Assembly: GCF_030818015.1 (NCBI RefSeq)
Contig: NZ_JAUSZX010000001.1
Span: 1 to 64,000 of the forward strand
DNA: 64,000 bases
DNA from: Arthrobacter globiformis
Lineage (GTDB): Bacteria > Actinomycetota > Actinomycetes > Actinomycetales > Micrococcaceae
Direction of reading: 5' to 3'
In this document: in pieces, positions 56,907-64,000 of the stretch
How positions within the stretch are numbered: position 1 is the stretch's first letter
How the letters are laid out: each line of letters begins with the position of its first letter
Translations under genes and position numbers: made by a program
The notes under the pieces: model-generated
Databases searched by the model: none
Told to the model about the DNA's origin: nothing
Seen by the model: only the letters and a program-made list of their open reading frames with translations

Positions 56907-58448
56907 ATGTCCAACCCCCAACAGGGCGCCGCTAGCCAGGCGACCATCACGGACCATACGGTCCCGGCCCAGGCACACGCCACCGAAAACCTTCTCCACG
57001 CCGAGGACAAGGGCTACCACAAGAGCCTGAAGCCGCGGCAGATCCAGATGATCGCCATCGGCGGCGCGATCGGCACCGGCCTGTTCCTCGGCGCCGGCGG
57101 CCGACTCAACGCCGCCGGCCCCTCCCTGGTCATCGCCTACGCCGTCTGCGGCTTCTTCGCCTTCCTGATCCTGCGCGCCCTCGGCGAACTCGTCCTCCAC
57201 CGGCCCTCCTCCGGCTCGTTCGTCTCCTACGCCCGCGAATTCTTCGGCGAAAAGGCAGCCTTCGTCTCCGGCTGGTTCTACTGGATCAACTGGGCCACCA
57301 CCACCATCGTGGACATCACCGCCGCCGCCCTCTACATGAACTTCTTCGGCAACTACGTCCCCTGGATGGCCGATGTCCCCCAGTGGGTCTGGGCCCTGAC
57401 CGCCCTCATCGTCGTCCTGGGCCTGAACCTCGTCTCCGTCAAGGTCTTCGGCGAGATGGAATTCTGGTTCGCCATCATCAAGGTCGCCGCCCTCGTCGCG
57501 TTCCTGCTCATCGGCACCTACTTCGTCATCTTCGGCACCCCCGTGCCCGGCCAGGAAACCGGGTTCAACCTCATCACCGACAACGGCGGCATCTTCCCCA
57601 ACGGCCTCCTGCCCATGATCATCCTCATGCAGGGCGTCCTGTTCGCCTACGCCTCCATCGAACTCGTCGGCACCGCCGCCGGCGAAACCGAAAACCCCGA
57701 AAAAATCATGCCCAAGGCCATCAACTCCGTGGTCTTCCGCATCGCCGTGTTCTACGTCGGCTCCGTCATCCTGCTGGCCCTGCTCCTGCCCTTCACCTCC
57801 TACCAGAAGGGCGTCAGCCCCTTCGTGACATTCTTCGGCTCCATCGGCATCCAGGGCGTGGACGTCATCATGAACCTCGTGGTCCTCACCGCCGCCCTGT
57901 CCTCCCTCAACGCCGGCCTCTACTCCACCGGCCGGATCCTGCGCTCCATGTCCGTCGCCGGCTCCGCCCCCAAATTCGCCCAGCGCATGAACAAAGCCGG
58001 CGTCCCCTACGGCGGCATCGCCATCACCGCCGGCGTCTCCCTGCTCGGCGTCCCGCTGAACTACCTCGTCCCCTCCCAGGCGTTCGAGATCGTCCTGAAC
58101 ATCGCCTCCGTGGGCATCATCGTCACCTGGGCCACCATCGTCCTGTGCCAGATCCAACTCAAGCGCTGGGCAGACAAAGGCTGGCTCAAACGCCCCGCCT
58201 TCCGGATGTTCGGCGCCCCCTACACCGGCTACCTCTCACTGCTCTTCCTGGTCGGCGTCCTCGTCATGGTCTTCATCGACTCGCCCCTGACCCTGCTGGT
58301 CACACTCATCGCCATCGCCCTCATGGTCGCCGGCTGGTACGCCTGCCGCAAACGGATCCACGAGATCGCCGAAGCCCGAGAAGGGTTCACCGGCATGTCC
58401 CCCGTCATCGCCAACCGCCCCGGCCCCGGCGCCGCGGACCGGATCTAG
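56907..58448 (+). CDS. Amino acid permease (AnsP-like)
   Basis: The 513-residue protein has 12 membrane segments and the APC amino acid transporter signature [20 protein letters not shown], then [20 protein letters not shown] and [20 protein letters not shown]. The closest pattern is the asparagine permease/GABA permease group. It should import asparagine for the enzymes encoded upstream. ATG at 56907 was chosen because AAAGGATC precedes it; the longer frame overlaps aspA. Confidence 0.88.
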   Translation: MSNPQQGAASQATITDHTVPAQAHATENLLHAEDKGYHKSLKPRQIQMIAIGGAIGTGLFLGAGGRLNAAGPSLVIAYAVCGFFAFLILRALGELVLHRPSSGSFVSYAREFFGEKAAFVSGWFYWINWATTTIVDITAAALYMNFFGNYVPWMADVPQWVWALTALIVVLGLNLVSVKVFGEMEFWFAIIKVAALVAFLLIGTYFVIFGTPVPGQETGFNLITDNGGIFPNGLLPMIILMQGVLFAYASIELVGTAAGETENPEKIMPKAINSVVFRIAVFYVGSVILLALLLPFTSYQKGVSPFVTFFGSIGIQGVDVIMNLVVLTAALSSLNAGLYSTGRILRSMSVAGSAPKFAQRMNKAGVPYGGIAITAGVSLLGVPLNYLVPSQAFEIVLNIASVGIIVTWATIVLCQIQLKRWADKGWLKRPAFRMFGAPYTGYLSLLFLVGVLVMVFIDSPLTLLVTLIAIALMVAGWYACRKRIHEIAEAREGFTGMSPVIANRPGPGAADRI

Positions 58449-58487
58449 CCCGCCAGCTCTTCTCCTCCCCAACATCGGCGCCCGCTG

Positions 58488-58542
58488 AGCGCGAACGGAC
58501 ACTTGAGGCCCCAAGTCCGGGGCCCAAGTGTCCGTTCGCGCT
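58488..58542. repeat. GCGCGAACGG palindrome element (intergenic copy)
   Basis: Perfect 18-bp arms AGCGCGAACGGACACTTG (58488-58505) and the complement (58525-58542), with an inner GGCCCC/GGGGCC hairpin. It lies 40 bases after the permease stop and could end its transcript. It is the best-preserved member of the family also found at 16302-16397 and 17432-17494. Confidence 0.85.
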
Positions 58543-58779
58543 TAAGCCGGGGGTCGGATACTGACATCTCTGCAGCTATCCCACGCCGCAGGGCGCTCCG
58601 GCGCCAATCCGGCGCGCACACCGTGCACCGGTGAAGGCTGTACAGAAATGCCTTGCACGCACGTCCGCAAGGTCCTTCCGGCGCCAATCGGCCTACCATG
58701 GAGGCATCCGGGGCCAGGCCCGCGGTGGGCGGCGCCTCTCCGGTGGGTTGAAGTGCGGTGCGTCGAAGGGGCCGGACCA

Positions 58780-60150
58780 ATGGACGTCGTTGTCATCGAA
58801 ACCCCGCAGCTCGGGGACCGCAGCTACCTGGTCCACGACGGACGCGTGGCGCTGGTGGTCGACGCCCAGCGGGACACGGACCGCATCGAGGAGGCCGCCC
58901 GGAAGGCCGGGGTACAGATCACCCATGTGGCCGAAACCCACGTCCACAACGACTACCTCACCGGCGGCCTGATCCTCGCCCGCACGCACGGCGCCAGATA
59001 CCTGATAAACGCCGCGGATCAGGTGGCCTACGAGCGCGAGCCGGTTGAGGACGGCCAAACCGTACGGATCGGCGCGCTCACCCTCCGCGCGGTGGCCACT
59101 CCGGGGCACACGCACACGCACCTGTCCTACATAGTCACGGACGGACAGGCCCGGGCCGTGTTTTCCGGCGGCAGCCTGCTCTTCGGCTCCGTGGGCCGAA
59201 CCGATCTCCTCGGCCCCGGGGACACGGCCGGGCTAACGCGGGACCAGTACGCGTCCGTCCATCGGCTCGCCGACGAAGCCGGACCGGATGCTGCGCTCTA
59301 TCCCACCCACGGGTTCGGCTCGTTCTGCTCGATCGGGCCCGCCACGCGCGCGGAGACGTCAACCATCGCGGAGCAGCGGGAAGCCAACCATGCTCTGGCG
59401 GACCCGGATCCCGAGCACTTCGCGGCGGAACTCATGGCCAATCTCTCCGCCTACCCTTCGTATTACGCCCACATGGCCCCCATCAACATGACCGGCCCCG
59501 AGCCTGCGGACCTGAGCCTGCCGGAGTCCCTCGGCGCCGGTGAACTGACGGAGCGGCTGACGAGCGGCGAGTGGGTGGTGGACCTGCGCCACCGCGTGCT
59601 GTTCGCCAGCAACCACCTGCAGGGCACCGTCAGCTTCGAATACGGCTCGGGGCGAAGCTTCAGTTCCTATCTGGGCTGGGTCCTGCCCTGGGGCGAGAAG
59701 CTGACGCTCGTCGGCGGCCGCGAGGATCTGCAAAACGCCGTCCGGGACCTGTCCCGCATCGGCATCGACCGCCCCGATGCCGCGGTGGGAACGGAACCCG
59801 GCGAACTCGCGCCGGGAGCTCCCGTCGCCTCCTACCCCCGGGCGGGCTGGCCCGCCGTCGTTCATGAAAAGCCCGACGGCGACCCCGTACTGGACGTTCG
59901 GCGCTCGGACGAGTTTGCCGCCTCCCACGTGGCCGGCGCCATCAACGTGCCGCTGCACGAACTGCTGGACCGTCTGGGCGAACTGCCCGAGGGGTGCCTC
60001 TGGGTCCACTGCGCCACCGGCTACCGTGCGGGTGTCGCAGCCAGCCTGCTGCAGCGGGCTGGGCGGGATGTGGTGCAGATCGATGCCCGGTTCCGGGACG
60101 CCGCGGCCGCCGGCGTCGCCTTGCAGATGCAGCCGCTACAGCGGCGGTGA
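58780..60150 (+). CDS. MBL-fold metallohydrolase with rhodanese domains
   Basis: The 456-residue protein joins a metallo-beta-lactamase domain (1-240; HVHNDY with His54, His56 and Asp58, then TPGHTHTHLSY) to two rhodanese domains. The first (about 265-335) lacks a catalytic Cys; the second (about 360-450) has VHCATGYRAGVAAS with the active Cys. The layout is that of persulfide dioxygenase-rhodanese proteins in sulfide detoxification. A universal stress protein gene follows. Confidence 0.87.
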   Translation: MDVVVIETPQLGDRSYLVHDGRVALVVDAQRDTDRIEEAARKAGVQITHVAETHVHNDYLTGGLILARTHGARYLINAADQVAYEREPVEDGQTVRIGALTLRAVATPGHTHTHLSYIVTDGQARAVFSGGSLLFGSVGRTDLLGPGDTAGLTRDQYASVHRLADEAGPDAALYPTHGFGSFCSIGPATRAETSTIAEQREANHALADPDPEHFAAELMANLSAYPSYYAHMAPINMTGPEPADLSLPESLGAGELTERLTSGEWVVDLRHRVLFASNHLQGTVSFEYGSGRSFSSYLGWVLPWGEKLTLVGGREDLQNAVRDLSRIGIDRPDAAVGTEPGELAPGAPVASYPRAGWPAVVHEKPDGDPVLDVRRSDEFAASHVAGAINVPLHELLDRLGELPEGCLWVHCATGYRAGVAASLLQRAGRDVVQIDARFRDAAAAGVALQMQPLQRR

Positions 60151-60215
60151 CCGTCCTATCCGTGACCGAAAATCCGGTCGAAGTTGCAAAGTCTAGGTTG
60201 CAAAGGAGAACAACG

Positions 60216-60716
60216 ATGGATGGAGAAGGCAAAGTGGTTGTGGGCGTGGACGGCTCGGACTCCTCGGTGGAGGCCCTCCGTTTGGCGGCGCGGCTGGCAC
60301 CGGGCCTGGGTGCCCGCGTCCATGCCGTGGCCTGCTGGCACTTCCCGGAGATGTATGCCGGGTACATCCCTCCGGATTTCGAGGCGTTCGAGACCTCGGC
60401 TGCCAAGATGCTGGCCCAGTCCATCGAGAAGGCATTCGGGCCGGACGTCCCGGACACCCTGACCAGTGAACTGGTGCGCGGCCCAGCGCCGGAGAAGCTG
60501 GTGGAGGCCGGCGCCGGAGCCCGGATGCTGGTGGTTGGACGCAGGGGCCACGGCGGCTTCCTGGGCCTCCACCTGGGGTCGGTCAGCTCAGCCTGTGTGT
60601 CGCATGCCGACTGCCCGGTCCTGGTGGTGCACACCAAGGACGACCACGAGCGCGCCCACCATTTCCGCAAGCGTGCCCAGGCCAACGACGGCTCCGTGGA
60701 CGCGGCCAAGAGCTGA
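60216..60716 (+). CDS. Universal stress protein (UspA)
   Basis: The 166-residue protein starts GKVVVGVDGSDSSVEALRLA and ends with the ATP-binding motif VVGRRGHGGFLGLHLGSVSS (G-x2-G-x9-G-S). A C-terminal hydrophilic tail of about 20 residues extends the usual fold. AAAGGAGAAC lies upstream of the ATG. It may be co-transcribed with the MBL-rhodanese gene (65-base gap). Confidence 0.9.
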   Translation: MDGEGKVVVGVDGSDSSVEALRLAARLAPGLGARVHAVACWHFPEMYAGYIPPDFEAFETSAAKMLAQSIEKAFGPDVPDTLTSELVRGPAPEKLVEAGAGARMLVVGRRGHGGFLGLHLGSVSSACVSHADCPVLVVHTKDDHERAHHFRKRAQANDGSVDAAKS

Positions 60717-60825
60717 CCGCGCCGCGTAACGCAACGCACCTGCAACCCCGTGCCGGCGCGCCATCGCCTATGCTCGGCTGAGCGGCACAGAACTGGCTCA
60801 ACGTCGAACCACGGGAGACAACCTC

Positions 60826-62142
60826 ATGACCAACTGGCGGATCCGGGACTTCCACTCCGCGGACCTTGACGGCATCCTGCACCTCTGGGAATCGCTGAAG
60901 GCCACCAACGTCGAGCCCGTCTACGCGCTCTCCGAAGTGCTGGCATCCTGCGAAAAGGACCACGCCGTGGTCGCCGTCCTCGGCGACCAGGTGGTGGGCG
61001 CCGCCGTCGGCCGCGCGGCCCATGACCAGGGCTGGATCGTCTTCCTGGCCACACTGCCCGAATTCCGTGGCCGGGGCATCGGCACCTCCCTGCTGGCCGC
61101 CGTCGAAAACCGGATGGCGCCGCACGGACTGAACAAGCTTTCCGCGCTGATGCCCGAGTCGGAAACCCGGGTGGAGGCCTTCCTGAGCCGCGGCTTCGTG
61201 CTCAAGAAAAACCTGCGCTACTTCGAGCGCACCATCCCCGTGCAGCGGCAGGAACTTGAACCCCTGGGCCTGCTCGGCGGCCGCATCCTGGCCCGGGACC
61301 TGTGGGAAAACGTGGCCGGCATGCGCCGGGAGAAGGAGCTCCTGGAGCGCCGCCTGGTCCTGCCGCTGGCCGAGGCCGACCTCGCCGACGAATTCGGCGT
61401 GGTGCCGCCGCGGGCCGTTGTGCTGTTCGGGCCGCCCGGCACCGGCAAGACCACCTTCGCCAAGGCGATCGCCTCCCGTTTGGAGTGGCCGTTCGTGGAA
61501 GTCTTCCCCTCCCGGCTTGCCTCCGATCCCAAGGGCCTGGCCGGCGCGCTGCGGGAGACGTTCCTGGAGATCTCGGAGCTCGAGCACGCCGTCGTCTTCA
61601 TCGACGAAGTGGAGGAGATCGCCTCCCAGCGGTCCGGCGAACCGCCGTCGCCGCTGCAGGGCGTCACCAACGAGCTCCTCAAGATCATCCCCGCCTTCCG
61701 CGAACAGCCCGGGCGCCTGCTGGTCTGCGCCACCAACTTCATCCGCGCGCTCGACTCCGCCTTCCTGCGGCATGGCCGGTTCGACTACGTGATCCCCATC
61801 GGCCTTCCCGACCGGCAGGCCCGCGAAGCCATGTGGCAGCGCTTCATCCCCGCCGCAGTGGTGGACAACGTGGACGTGGAGCAGCTCGTGGACCGCACCG
61901 AGGGCTTCTCCCCCGCGGACATCGAGTTTGCCGCCCGCAGCGCCTCCCAGCGGGCGCTGGAAAAAGCAGTGTACGACGACGGCGGGCTGGCGTCCGGTGG
62001 CGGCGTGTCCGTCCGCGAGGCGGTCCGGAAGGGTCCCGCCACCCAGGACTACCTCGACGCCATCGCGGACACCCGCACCACCGTCAGCGACGACGTGCAC
62101 CAGGAGTTCCTGGAGGACATCGACGCCCTGGGCCGAGTGTAG
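60826..62142 (+). CDS. GNAT acetyltransferase - AAA+ ATPase fusion
   Basis: The 438-residue protein has a GNAT domain (1-135; acetyl-CoA motif EFRGRGIGTSLL at 79-90) and an AAA+ ATPase module (about 160-400; Walker A GPPGTGKTT at 202-210, Walker B VVFIDEVEE at 256-264, sensor VCATNFIRALDSAFLRHGRF). The AAA part is of the classic type (FtsH/ClpX/Cdc48-like group). The combination suggests energy-driven handling of an acetylated or acetylatable protein; this is inference. ATG with GGGAGA upstream. Confidence 0.85.
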   Translation: MTNWRIRDFHSADLDGILHLWESLKATNVEPVYALSEVLASCEKDHAVVAVLGDQVVGAAVGRAAHDQGWIVFLATLPEFRGRGIGTSLLAAVENRMAPHGLNKLSALMPESETRVEAFLSRGFVLKKNLRYFERTIPVQRQELEPLGLLGGRILARDLWENVAGMRREKELLERRLVLPLAEADLADEFGVVPPRAVVLFGPPGTGKTTFAKAIASRLEWPFVEVFPSRLASDPKGLAGALRETFLEISELEHAVVFIDEVEEIASQRSGEPPSPLQGVTNELLKIIPAFREQPGRLLVCATNFIRALDSAFLRHGRFDYVIPIGLPDRQAREAMWQRFIPAAVVDNVDVEQLVDRTEGFSPADIEFAARSASQRALEKAVYDDGGLASGGGVSVREAVRKGPATQDYLDAIADTRTTVSDDVHQEFLEDIDALGRV

Positions 62143-62242
62143 CTCTGCCCCGCCGCCATTTCGACGGTTCCCCGCACCGTAGACGTGGGCTACCGTCTAG
62201 CTGGGCACGCTTCCATCGGAATGGCCACGGGAAGGAAGAGCC

Positions 62243-62860
62243 GTGATCCTGTTTCTCACGATCGTCAGCGGAGTGGCCTGGACCGTCGTGTACGTCGAGG
62301 CGATCCGGCTGGGCTTCCGGCAGCGCACCTACGCCATTCCGGCGGCGGCCCTGGCGCTCAACTTCGCCTGGGAGGCCATCTACGCGGCGCGGTCCGTGGC
62401 CACGGAAATATCGGCGCAGGGTGTCTTCAACATCGTGTGGGGCGTGGCGGACGTCCTCATCGTCTACACCTTCCTCAGGTTCGGGCGGGCCGAGCTGGCG
62501 CCCTGGGTCACGCGGCCGCTCTTCCTGGCCTGGGCCGTCCTGCTGGGCGTCACGTCGTTCGCGGTGCAGCTGCTGTTCGTGGCGGAATTCGGCTGGGACG
62601 ACGCCACCAAGTACGCCGCGTTCCTACAGAACCTGCTGATGTCCGGGCTGTTCATCGCGATGTTCGTCTCGCGCGGAAGCGGCCGGGGCCAGTCGCTGGT
62701 GATCGCAGTGGCCAAGTGGACCGGCACCCTTGCCCCCACCATCGTCTACGGCGGATTCGGAAACTCAACCCTGATCCTTGGGCTCGGAGCATTGTGCAGC
62801 GTGTTCGACCTGGCATACATTGCCCTGCTCTGGCGGGCACGAAGACGCGCTACTGTTTGA
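62243..62860 (+). CDS. Transmembrane terpene-cyclase-like protein (Pyr4 family)
   Basis: The 205-residue protein has seven membrane segments and matches the layout of the Pyr4/PaxB-type membrane terpene cyclases. It has LNFAWEAIYAARSV with Trp43-Glu44 in the second helix, GVFNIVWGVADVLIVYTFLR, WTGTLAPTIVYGGFG, and Asp189 in CSVFDLAYIALLW in the last helix. In Pyr4 a Glu and an Asp at these places are catalytic. No prenyltransferase gene is next to it, so the substrate is unknown. GTG start with GGAAGGAAGAG upstream. An LtrA gene follows after three bases. Confidence 0.6.
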   Translation: MILFLTIVSGVAWTVVYVEAIRLGFRQRTYAIPAAALALNFAWEAIYAARSVATEISAQGVFNIVWGVADVLIVYTFLRFGRAELAPWVTRPLFLAWAVLLGVTSFAVQLLFVAEFGWDDATKYAAFLQNLLMSGLFIAMFVSRGSGRGQSLVIAVAKWTGTLAPTIVYGGFGNSTLILGLGALCSVFDLAYIALLWRARRRATV

Positions 62861-62863
62861 CCC

Positions 62864-64000
62864 ATGCCCTCAAATCCCCTCCGGCACGCCGTGGCCCGCA
62901 TGGGCGGCCGGGATCCGCACCAGCCGCACCGGACAGCCACCCCACTGGAGCTCTTCTTTGACCTGACCTTCGTGATCGCCTTCGGGGTGGCCGGCAGCCA
63001 GTTCGCCCATGAGATCGCGGAGGCACACTTCGGCGCCGGGCTGCTCGGCTTTTCCTTCGCGATGTTTGCCGTGATCTGGGCCTGGATCAACTTCACCTGG
63101 TTCGCCAGCGCCTACGACACCGACGACTGGGTGTTCCGGGTGGTCACCATGGTCCAACTAGTGGGCGTCCTGATCCTGACGATGGGGATCGAGCCCATGT
63201 TCCACTCCCTCGTGGAGGGAAAGCATGTGGAGAACACGGTCATCGTGGCCGGCTACATCGTCATGCGCCTGGCCCTGGTCTCGCAGTGGCTGCGGGCCGC
63301 ACGGCAGGACCCGGCCCGGAGGAAGACATGCCTGCGCTACGCGGGATACCTGGCAGTGGTCCAGCTGGGGTGGATCGCCGTGCTGTTCATCCACGCGGAC
63401 GTGCTCACCACGTTCCTGATGATTGCACCGCTGTACGTCCTGGAACTGGCCACCCCGTATGCGGCCGAGCGGAACGCAACCACTCCCTGGCACGCCCACC
63501 ACATCGCCGAACGCTACGGACTGCTGGCCATCATCGCGCTCGGCGAATGCCTGATCGGCGCCGTCGAGACACTCCGGGCCATCGTGGCCAATCATGGCTG
63601 GTCGCTCGATGCCGCCCTGGTGGGTTTCGGCGGCACCGCGCTGGCCTTCGGCATGTGGTGGATCTACTTCATCCTGCCCGCCGGCAGGGCCCTGCACCTG
63701 CAGCGTCACCGTTCCTACTTCTTCGGTTACGGCCACATTCCCGTTTTCGCCGCGATCGCCGCCACCGGGGCGGGCCTGCACGTCGCCGCGTATTACATCG
63801 ACCATGCCGCACACATCAGCGCCGCCGTGGCAGTCGCCAGCATCGCCGTCCCCGTGGCGCTGTTCAAGGTCTCCCTCACGGCGCTCTTCAGCGTCATGAC
63901 ATGCGTCGACCGCATCCTCATCGCCGTCACCACCGGAGTGGTCTGCGTACTCGCCGGAACCGTGGCCCTGGCGGCGGCGGGCGTCTCGGTTCCTGTCTGC
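62864..64000 (+). CDS. Low temperature requirement protein A (LtrA), 3' end outside window
   Basis: The frame runs from ATG at 62864 (MPSNPLRHAVARMGG) to the window end without a stop, giving 379 residues so far. The LtrA pattern is clear: TATPLELFFDLTFVIAFGVA near residue 25, WAWINFTWFASAYDTDDW near 70 and AERYGLLAIIALGECLIGAV near 205, with about ten membrane segments. The family is named from a Listeria cold-growth mutant; its transport or enzyme activity is unknown. It is next to the terpene-cyclase-like gene and probably in the same transcript. Confidence 0.85.
   Translation, partial: MPSNPLRHAVARMGGRDPHQPHRTATPLELFFDLTFVIAFGVAGSQFAHEIAEAHFGAGLLGFSFAMFAVIWAWINFTWFASAYDTDDWVFRVVTMVQLVGVLILTMGIEPMFHSLVEGKHVENTVIVAGYIVMRLALVSQWLRAARQDPARRKTCLRYAGYLAVVQLGWIAVLFIHADVLTTFLMIAPLYVLELATPYAAERNATTPWHAHHIAERYGLLAIIALGECLIGAVETLRAIVANHGWSLDAALVGFGGTALAFGMWWIYFILPAGRALHLQRHRSYFFGYGHIPVFAAIAATGAGLHVAAYYIDHAAHISAAVAVASIAVPVALFKVSLTALFSVMTCVDRILIAVTTGVVCVLAGTVALAAAGVSVPVC

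Noticed and set aside
56868..58157. 429-codon frame antisense to the amino acid permease gene
   Set aside because: The product is a Gly/Asp/Glu low-complexity chain typical of antisense frames; the permease is certain.

Overview
The window is high-GC actinobacterial DNA, most consistent with Arthrobacter or Pseudarthrobacter (Micrococcaceae). The reasons are the rRNA sequences, GTG starts with strong purine-rich ribosome sites, short ATGA/GTGA gene overlaps and DtxR-type iron control. It looks chromosomal; I see no phage, transposase, tRNA or CRISPR array.

Layout. 1-6,000 is a complete rRNA operon on the minus strand (16S-23S-5S, no spacer tRNA) with two tandem promoters upstream. 6.2-6.9 kb holds three cysteine-poor, zinc-independent ribosomal proteins (L28-L33-S14) in the same direction. 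7.4-10.2 kb is a flavin electron-transfer operon: ferric-reductase-like membrane flavoprotein, FMN-binding target protein and ApbE. 10.3-13.1 kb has two paralogous SGNH hydrolases, a MarR/YciI divergent pair and an ABC-ATPase relic. 13.4-18.7 kb is a siderophore uptake operon (binding lipoprotein, two permeases, ATPase, siderophore-interacting reductase) behind an iron box. 18.9-21.4 kb is an MFS exporter with an unusual extra C-terminal domain, plus its TetR regulator. 21.4-22.1 kb is a decayed strip. 22.1-27.9 kb is a Wadjet-type JetA-JetB-JetC operon with no JetD in view.

28-36.5 kb is mostly housekeeping: small membrane proteins, a long acyl-CoA dehydrogenase, YchJ, an aldo/keto reductase, an NAD(P)H-binding protein and a sulfite-oxidase-like molybdoenzyme. 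36.6-42.5 kb is a catabolic cluster: SDR and sugar isomerase on one strand, and transporter, split transketolase and GntR regulator on the other. It is marked by repeated GACTGTTAACAGTC-type palindromes that probably are the GntR operators. 42.6-50.8 kb carries a glycosyltransferase, DUF2795, an S4 protein, a three-gene unit with a His-rich protein, an amidohydrolase, a UDG-like protein and a squalene-cyclase-like protein. 50.8-52.5 kb is a HipBA module. 52.7-58.4 kb has a PAP2 phosphatase and an asparagine/aspartate catabolic operon (FadR-type regulator, asparaginase, aspartase, permease). 58.8-64 kb has an MBL-rhodanese protein, UspA, a GNAT-AAA+ fusion, a Pyr4-like membrane terpene cyclase homologue and a cut-off LtrA protein.

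The strongest leads are: the JetD-less Wadjet locus next to a decayed strip and flanked by two copies of a 45-bp repeat, one inside jetB; a palindrome family that sits in frame inside the N-termini of two adjacent permease genes; the GntR operator set with a kinase-less split-transketolase pathway; a possible three-way-junction leader RNA at 30,798-30,890; and the GNAT-AAA+ fusion.
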